From Roseomonas marmotae (lineage in GTDB: Bacteria; Pseudomonadota; Alphaproteobacteria; Acetobacterales; Acetobacteraceae): a stretch of DNA of 64,000 nucleotides. The notes beneath the pieces are model-generated. The model worked only from the letters and a program-made list of their open reading frames with translations, searched no databases and was not told the DNA's origin. Numbering within the stretch: position 1 is the stretch's first letter; the number at the start of each line of letters is the position of its first letter. Location of the stretch: positions 881,501 through 945,500 of the forward strand of contig NZ_CP061091.1 of assembly GCF_017654485.1 (NCBI RefSeq), written 5' to 3'. Positions 60,048-64,000 of this stretch are shown here, one piece after another. Both the position numbers and the translations under genes were made by a program.

Positions 60048-60548
60048 GACAAAGCTCCTCCTGCCCGGCAGGCGGGGCCGCATGGCAGCGGCCGCGCGGC
60101 CGGTCCTGACTCTGGTCAGGTAGAGACGCGGTGCCCGAATGTCCAGATGGGCCAGCCAGATCTCTCCAGGCCCCACTTCCCTGACTGAGGGGACGCGACA
60201 TGGTCCGTTAGGTCGATAGCTCCCCAGCCTGCGGGGGATGAGGCCAGAGCTCCGGGACGGGCTGGCTTCCTGCCCTGGCCTTGGCTTTTTGATGGGCTGC
60301 CATGCCCTGGCACGGTAAATGGACAGGCTCATGCTTCGCCATGCCCTGCCCTGATTGCAGGCTTGCGCCTGGCGAAAACCTCATGTAGGCCGGAAAAGGT
60401 TGACGTTCCGCCGATCCTGGCAGGGACGCCGGGGTTACCCGGTTCGGTCGCGTGGGGGCGCGGCGGGGCCGCCTTGCCTGGGTTGGGGGGATCCTTCCGG
60501 GCATGGAGCCGTATTCCGGCGGACCATCATTCTGACGGAGAACAGGGG
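60048..60548. other. Divergent intergenic region before the lytic transglycosylase
   Basis: About 500 bases between two outward-facing envelope genes. It includes a TTGACG word near 60400 and small inverted repeats, but I see no complete promoter pair or conserved RNA element. Open frames here lack ribosome binding sites. Confidence 0.4.
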
Positions 60549-62087
60549 ATGACTCCGTTCCGATTTCGCCCAAGCCGCAGCCATGCACGCGCTGTGGCTG
60601 CGATGGGGGTTCTCGCTCTTCTTTCGGCCTGCGGCTCCAGCGAACAGAGCCAGCGGCGGCCGGTCACGGCCAGCGCCGCGGCACAGGCCTCGGCCTATCC
60701 GCAGCCCAGCAGCTACGACCCACCCGGCTCGAGCCGTGACCCGTGGGGTCCTTACATCGAGGAAGCCTCGCGCCGCTTCGATGTGCCGGAGCGATGGATT
60801 CGCGAGGTCATGCGCCAGGAAAGCGGCGGGCGCTCCAATGCCCGCAGCCCCGTGGGTGCCATGGGCCTGATGCAGGTGATGCCCGGCACCTATGCCGAGT
60901 TGCGGAGCCGCTATGGCCTGGGCGACGACCCGTATCATCCCTGGAACAGCATCATGGCCGGCACGGCCTATGTGCGGGAGATGTACGAGCTCTACGGCAA
61001 TCCCGCCTTCCTGGCCGCCTATAACGCAGGGCCGCGCCGGCTGGAGGACTACCTCTGGGCCAACAGGGGCCTGCCGGCCGAGACGCGCAACTACGTAGCG
61101 CGAATCGGGCCCCGCATCGTCGACGCGCATCCGAACCGCCGCGCGGCACCGGAAGTCTACGCGGCTGCCGAAATCCCGCTCAACATCCCGGCCGGCCCGC
61201 GCCGTGGCGACACCGCCACCATGCTGGCGCTGCGCGAGCAGCGGAACGCCGTGGATCCTGTGATCCGCGTCGCCACCAGCCTGCCGCCCGGCCCGGTCGT
61301 GCGGATGGAGCCGATCCCGGATGGCTCCACCTATGCCAGCAGCCCGGCGCCCGCGCCGGTGCAGGTGGCCAGCCTGTCCGGCACGGTCGTGCGGATGGAG
61401 CCGATCCCGGACGGCTCGACCTATGCCAGCGCGGCGGTCTCCAGCCCCAGCGACACGGTGGTGCGGATGGAGCCGATCCCGGATGGCTCGACCTATGGCG
61501 GCAGCGCCCTGGCCGAGTCGTCGCCGCCTCCGCCGCCGCAGCGCGCCGTGCCTTCCATGGTGGGATCCGCGCTGGCCGCCGCGGCGCCGCGTGGCGCCGA
61601 CTCCGCCGCCACGAGGCTCGCCGCCCTGCGCGCCCAGGCCTCGCGGGACGAAGGGCCGCGTGGCCCCGCCGCCCGGCCGACCACGCCACCCAGCCAGCTG
61701 GCAGCGGCCACCCCGCCGCGCCCGGTCGGCTTCCGGCTGGTATCCAGCGCCCAGGCAGGCTCGCTCTCCGCCAATGTTCTGCGGGCGCCTTCCCAGACCG
61801 GCGGCGGAATCTCCGCGCCCGTTCGGGCCTCTCTGCCCTCCGCCGGCGGGCAGTGGGCGGTGCAGGTGGGGGCCTTCGCCAGCGCAGGCCTGGCCCGCTC
61901 GGCCTCCGACAAGGCGCGGGGCCAGATCGGCCTGCGTGGCGCCAAGACGGTGGTGGAGCCGGTCGCTTCCGGCCGCGCCACCCTCTACCGCGCGCGGGTT
62001 GGCGGATTGTCGCGGGAGACCGCGCAGTCGGCCTGCGAGAAGCTGCGGACCTCAGGGGCCTGCATCATCGTCTCGCCGGACGCTTAA
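60549..62087 (+). CDS. Lipoprotein lytic transglycosylase with C-terminal SPOR domain
   Basis: The protein has 512 residues. A lipoprotein signal ends LLSAC with Cys28. The transglycosylase (SLT) domain, residues about 65-230, has catalytic Glu91 in REVMRQESGGRSN, then GAMGLMQVMPGTYAELRSRY and AAYNAGPRRLEDYL. A disordered middle holds three copies of VVRMEPIPDGSTY. The C-terminal SPOR domain (GQWAVQVGAFASAGLARSAS to the end) binds denuded glycan at division sites. It resembles RlpA-like function by architecture. Upstream AGGGG precedes the ATG. Confidence 0.88.
   Translation: MTPFRFRPSRSHARAVAAMGVLALLSACGSSEQSQRRPVTASAAAQASAYPQPSSYDPPGSSRDPWGPYIEEASRRFDVPERWIREVMRQESGGRSNARSPVGAMGLMQVMPGTYAELRSRYGLGDDPYHPWNSIMAGTAYVREMYELYGNPAFLAAYNAGPRRLEDYLWANRGLPAETRNYVARIGPRIVDAHPNRRAAPEVYAAAEIPLNIPAGPRRGDTATMLALREQRNAVDPVIRVATSLPPGPVVRMEPIPDGSTYASSPAPAPVQVASLSGTVVRMEPIPDGSTYASAAVSSPSDTVVRMEPIPDGSTYGGSALAESSPPPPPQRAVPSMVGSALAAAAPRGADSAATRLAALRAQASRDEGPRGPAARPTTPPSQLAAATPPRPVGFRLVSSAQAGSLSANVLRAPSQTGGGISAPVRASLPSAGGQWAVQVGAFASAGLARSASDKARGQIGLRGAKTVVEPVASGRATLYRARVGGLSRETAQSACEKLRTSGACIIVSPDA
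61296..61496 (+). repeat. Three copies of a 13-residue repeat within the transglycosylase gene
   Basis: VVRMEPIPDGSTY is encoded at 61296-61334, 61386-61424 and 61458-61496, at periods of 90 and 72 bases. The nucleotide copies differ by only a few third-position changes, so they are recent or conserved duplications. They lie in the disordered linker between the catalytic and SPOR domains. Confidence 0.9.
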
Positions 62088-62099
62088 CTGACAGGAATG

Positions 62100-62120
62100 C
62101 CGGGGGCCTCAGGCCCCCGG
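62100..62120. terminator. GC-rich hairpin between convergent genes
   Basis: CCGGGGGCC and GGCCCCCGG pair perfectly around TCA, between the transglycosylase and folC stops. There is no T-tract on either side. It may block convergent transcription. Confidence 0.5.
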
Positions 62121-62124
62121 TCCC

Positions 62125-63408
62125 TCATTCGACGCCGGTGCCGTCAGCCTTCAGGACTTCGCCAGCCAGATAGAGGCTGCCGCAGATCAGCACGCGCCCG
62201 GGCGGGCCGCCTGTGGTGGCGATGGCCCGCAGCGCATCCGCCACCCGCGGCCCCGGCCGCGCCCGCCCGCCGGAGGCGGCGACGATGGCCTCCACCGGCA
62301 TGGCCAGATGCTGGCCGGGCTCGGCCACTGCCCAGAGCGAATCGGCCAGCGGCAGCAGCGGGCGCAGGAAGGCATTCGATTCCTTGCCCTGCTTCATGCC
62401 GACCAGGAGGTGCCGGGGGCGGTCGGACCAGCCGGGCAGATGCGCGGCCAGGGCCTGCCCGGCGCCGGCATTATGGCCGCCATCCAGCCACAACTCCCAT
62501 CCCTCCGGCAGCAGCGCCGCCAGGGCGCCGTGCAGGCGTTGCAGCCGCGCCGGCCAGGTGGCGGTGGAAAGGCCGGCGGCAATGGCGGAGTCGCTGAGCC
62601 AGGACGGGTTCCAGGCGCGCAGCGCGGCGATGGCGATCCCGGCGTTATCGGCCTGGTGCGGGCCGGGCAGGGCGGGGGGCGGCAGGTGCAGCACGCCCTG
62701 CGAATCGGCGTAGCGCAGCCCGCCTTCTTCCCATTCGGCGATCCACTCGGCGTCGCGGCGGAGCAGCGGCGCACCCAGCCGGGCGGCCTCGGCCTCCAGC
62801 ACCCGCAGCGCCTCGGGCTGTTGCCGGCCGGTGGCGGCCGGCACGCCGGGCTTGATGATGCCGGCCTTCTCCCCCGCGATGGCCGCCAGGCTGTCGCCCA
62901 GGAAATCCATATGGTCCATCGAGATGCTGGCGATGGCGCAGGCCGCCGGGTGGCCGATGACATTGGTGGCGTCGAAGCGCCCGCCCAGCCCGACTTCCAG
63001 CACCATCAGATCGGCCGGGGTGCGGCTGAACAGCAGCAGGCCCACCGCCGTCGTCACCTCGAAGACCGTGATGGGCTGGCCTTCATTGGCGGCCTCCACC
63101 TCCTCCAGCGCATCGGCCAGGGCGTCCTCCGTCACCAGCTGGCCGGCCAGGCGGAAGCGCTCGCGGAAATGGACGAGATGCGGGGAGGTATAGACATGCA
63201 CCCGCTGCCCCGCCGCCTCGGCGATGGCGCGGAGGAAGGCGCAGGTGGACCCTTTGCCATTGGTGCCGGCGACATGGACCACCGGCGGCAGCTGCCGCTC
63301 CGGATGGCCCAGCGCGGCCAGCAGGCGCTGCAGGCGCTCCAGGCTGAGATCGATCAGCTTGGGGTGCAGGCCGTGCAGCCGGTCGATGATGGCTTCCGAA
63401 CGGCCCAT
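62125..63408 (-). CDS. folC: Bifunctional folylpolyglutamate/dihydrofolate synthase
   Basis: A 427-residue ligase of the Mur family. The P-loop is HVAGTNGKGSTCAFL; also HLVHFRERFRLAGQLVTEDA, MVLEVGLGGRFDATNVIGHP, SISMDHMDFLGDSLAAIAGE and KAGIIKPGVP. The C-terminal domain has LWLDGGHNAGAGQALAAHL. It adds glutamate to dihydropteroate and to folates. It lies 16 bases downstream of accD, the standard accD-folC pair. Confidence 0.95.
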   Translation of the reverse strand: MGRSEAIIDRLHGLHPKLIDLSLERLQRLLAALGHPERQLPPVVHVAGTNGKGSTCAFLRAIAEAAGQRVHVYTSPHLVHFRERFRLAGQLVTEDALADALEEVEAANEGQPITVFEVTTAVGLLLFSRTPADLMVLEVGLGGRFDATNVIGHPAACAIASISMDHMDFLGDSLAAIAGEKAGIIKPGVPAATGRQQPEALRVLEAEAARLGAPLLRRDAEWIAEWEEGGLRYADSQGVLHLPPPALPGPHQADNAGIAIAALRAWNPSWLSDSAIAAGLSTATWPARLQRLHGALAALLPEGWELWLDGGHNAGAGQALAAHLPGWSDRPRHLLVGMKQGKESNAFLRPLLPLADSLWAVAEPGQHLAMPVEAIVAASGGRARPGPRVADALRAIATTGGPPGRVLICGSLYLAGEVLKADGTGVE

Positions 63409-63424
63409 GGTGACGCTGCTCCGC

Positions 63425-64000
63425 TCAGGCCGAGGCTGCGGCCGCGGCTTCGACCGGCGGCTCCGCGGCCACTTCCGTCACGGCTTCCGGGCGCTTCTCC
63501 CGCAGCAGGGAGATGACGCGGCTCAGCGTCGCGCGCATCTCGCCCCGGTGGACCACCATGTCCAGGATGCCGTGCTGCAGCAGGTATTCGGCGCGCTGGA
63601 AGCCCTCGGGGAGCTTCTCCCGCACCGTCTGCTCGATCACGCGCGCGCCGGCGAAGCCGATCAGCGCGTTGGGCTCGGCGATCTGGATGTCGCCGAGCAT
63701 GGCGAAGCTGGCAGTGACGCCGCCGGTGGTCGGGTCGGCCAGCACGACGATGAAGGGCAGCCCGGCTTCCTTGACCATCTGCGTGGCGATCACGGTGCGC
63801 GGCATCTGCATCAGGCTGACGGCGCCTTCCTGCATACGCGCGCCGCCCGAGGCGGTGAAGACGATCAGCGGCGCGTCCTGCAGCACGGCCAGCTTGGCGG
63901 CGGTGACGATGGCCTCGCCCACGCCCGCGCCCATGGAGCCGCCCATGAAGGAGAACTCGAAGGCGGCGACGACGGCGCGGCGGCCCTCGATGGCGCCATG
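63425..64000 (-). CDS. accD: Acetyl-CoA carboxylase carboxyltransferase subunit beta (5' truncated by window)
   Basis: The visible 191 C-terminal residues run off the window edge. They contain [60 protein letters not shown] and [20 protein letters not shown], the carboxyltransferase core that transfers CO2 from biotin to acetyl-CoA. The N-terminal zinc finger is outside the window. A Glu/Ala/Pro tail extends past the domain. Confidence 0.95.
   Translation of the reverse strand, partial: HGAIEGRRAVVAAFEFSFMGGSMGAGVGEAIVTAAKLAVLQDAPLIVFTASGGARMQEGAVSLMQMPRTVIATQMVKEAGLPFIVVLADPTTGGVTASFAMLGDIQIAEPNALIGFAGARVIEQTVREKLPEGFQRAEYLLQHGILDMVVHRGEMRATLSRVISLLREKRPEAVTEVAAEPPVEAAAAASA

Overview
The window is 64 kb of very GC-rich, gene-dense bacterial chromosome. 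It carries housekeeping blocks whose order is typical of Alphaproteobacteria: ffs-dnaX-ybaB-recR, hslV-hslU, rimP-nusA-ylxR/L7Ae-infB-rbfA-truB-rpsO, folC-accD, glnK-amtB and the general amino-acid transporter aapJQMP. With the TIGR02186/TauE pair, the GC content and the protein texture, this suggests Acetobacteraceae, probably Roseomonas-like. That placement is inference, not a database match. I see no plasmid, phage, IS or CRISPR signature.

Layout. 1-1500: the end of a TetR-like regulator, a small membrane/coiled-coil gene pair and tRNA-Gly(GCC). 1.5-7.5 kb: a prolyl-tRNA editing protein, CnoX chaperedoxin, LON-N, Trm112, DUF971, an FAD oxidoreductase, an alpha/beta hydrolase and a CitE-like lyase. 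7.5-9.7 kb: a NeuD-like acyltransferase and a divergent glycosyltransferase. 9.9-14.9 kb: L,D-transpeptidase, RibA with a degenerate RibB-like half, an orphan OmpR-type regulator, RutE-like nitroreductase, NifU-like protein and an orphan secreted protein in an AT-rich patch. 15-19 kb: a USP/TIGR02186/TauE operon and a periplasmic 5'-nucleotidase. 19-26 kb: HslVU, EcsC, NudC, SRP RNA, DnaX, YbaB and RecR.

26-31 kb: AmtB/GlnK nitrogen control, a UbiH-family hydroxylase, DUF2244 and endonuclease III. 31-35.4 kb: two divergent glycosyltransferases (one a TPR fusion) and a small papain-like orphan. 35.4-43.5 kb: the transcription/translation operon, starting from an attenuator-like leader. 43.5-49.1 kb: an ornithine-cyclodeaminase-family enzyme and aapJQMP. 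49.2-59.4 kb: Kup, two glycosyltransferases, Gmd and Rmd (GDP-D-rhamnose), CreA, an MFS carrier, ArfB and a Wzt/Wzm-type polysaccharide ABC exporter. 59.5-64 kb: a glycine-zipper lipoprotein, a lytic transglycosylase with SPOR domain, FolC and the 3' part of accD.

The clearest collective theme outside housekeeping is surface polysaccharide. Five glycosyltransferases, two GDP-sugar enzymes, a sugar acyltransferase and an ABC exporter are scattered over about 50 kb rather than gathered in one cluster. The strongest non-coding observations are the rimP-nusA leader hairpin, whose U-tract runs into a TTG start codon, and a sigma-54-like site before glnK. I found no clearly unprecedented multi-gene system. 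The least explained genes are the orphan secreted protein (14498), the papain-like orphan (34901) and the coiled-coil/membrane pair (372-934).
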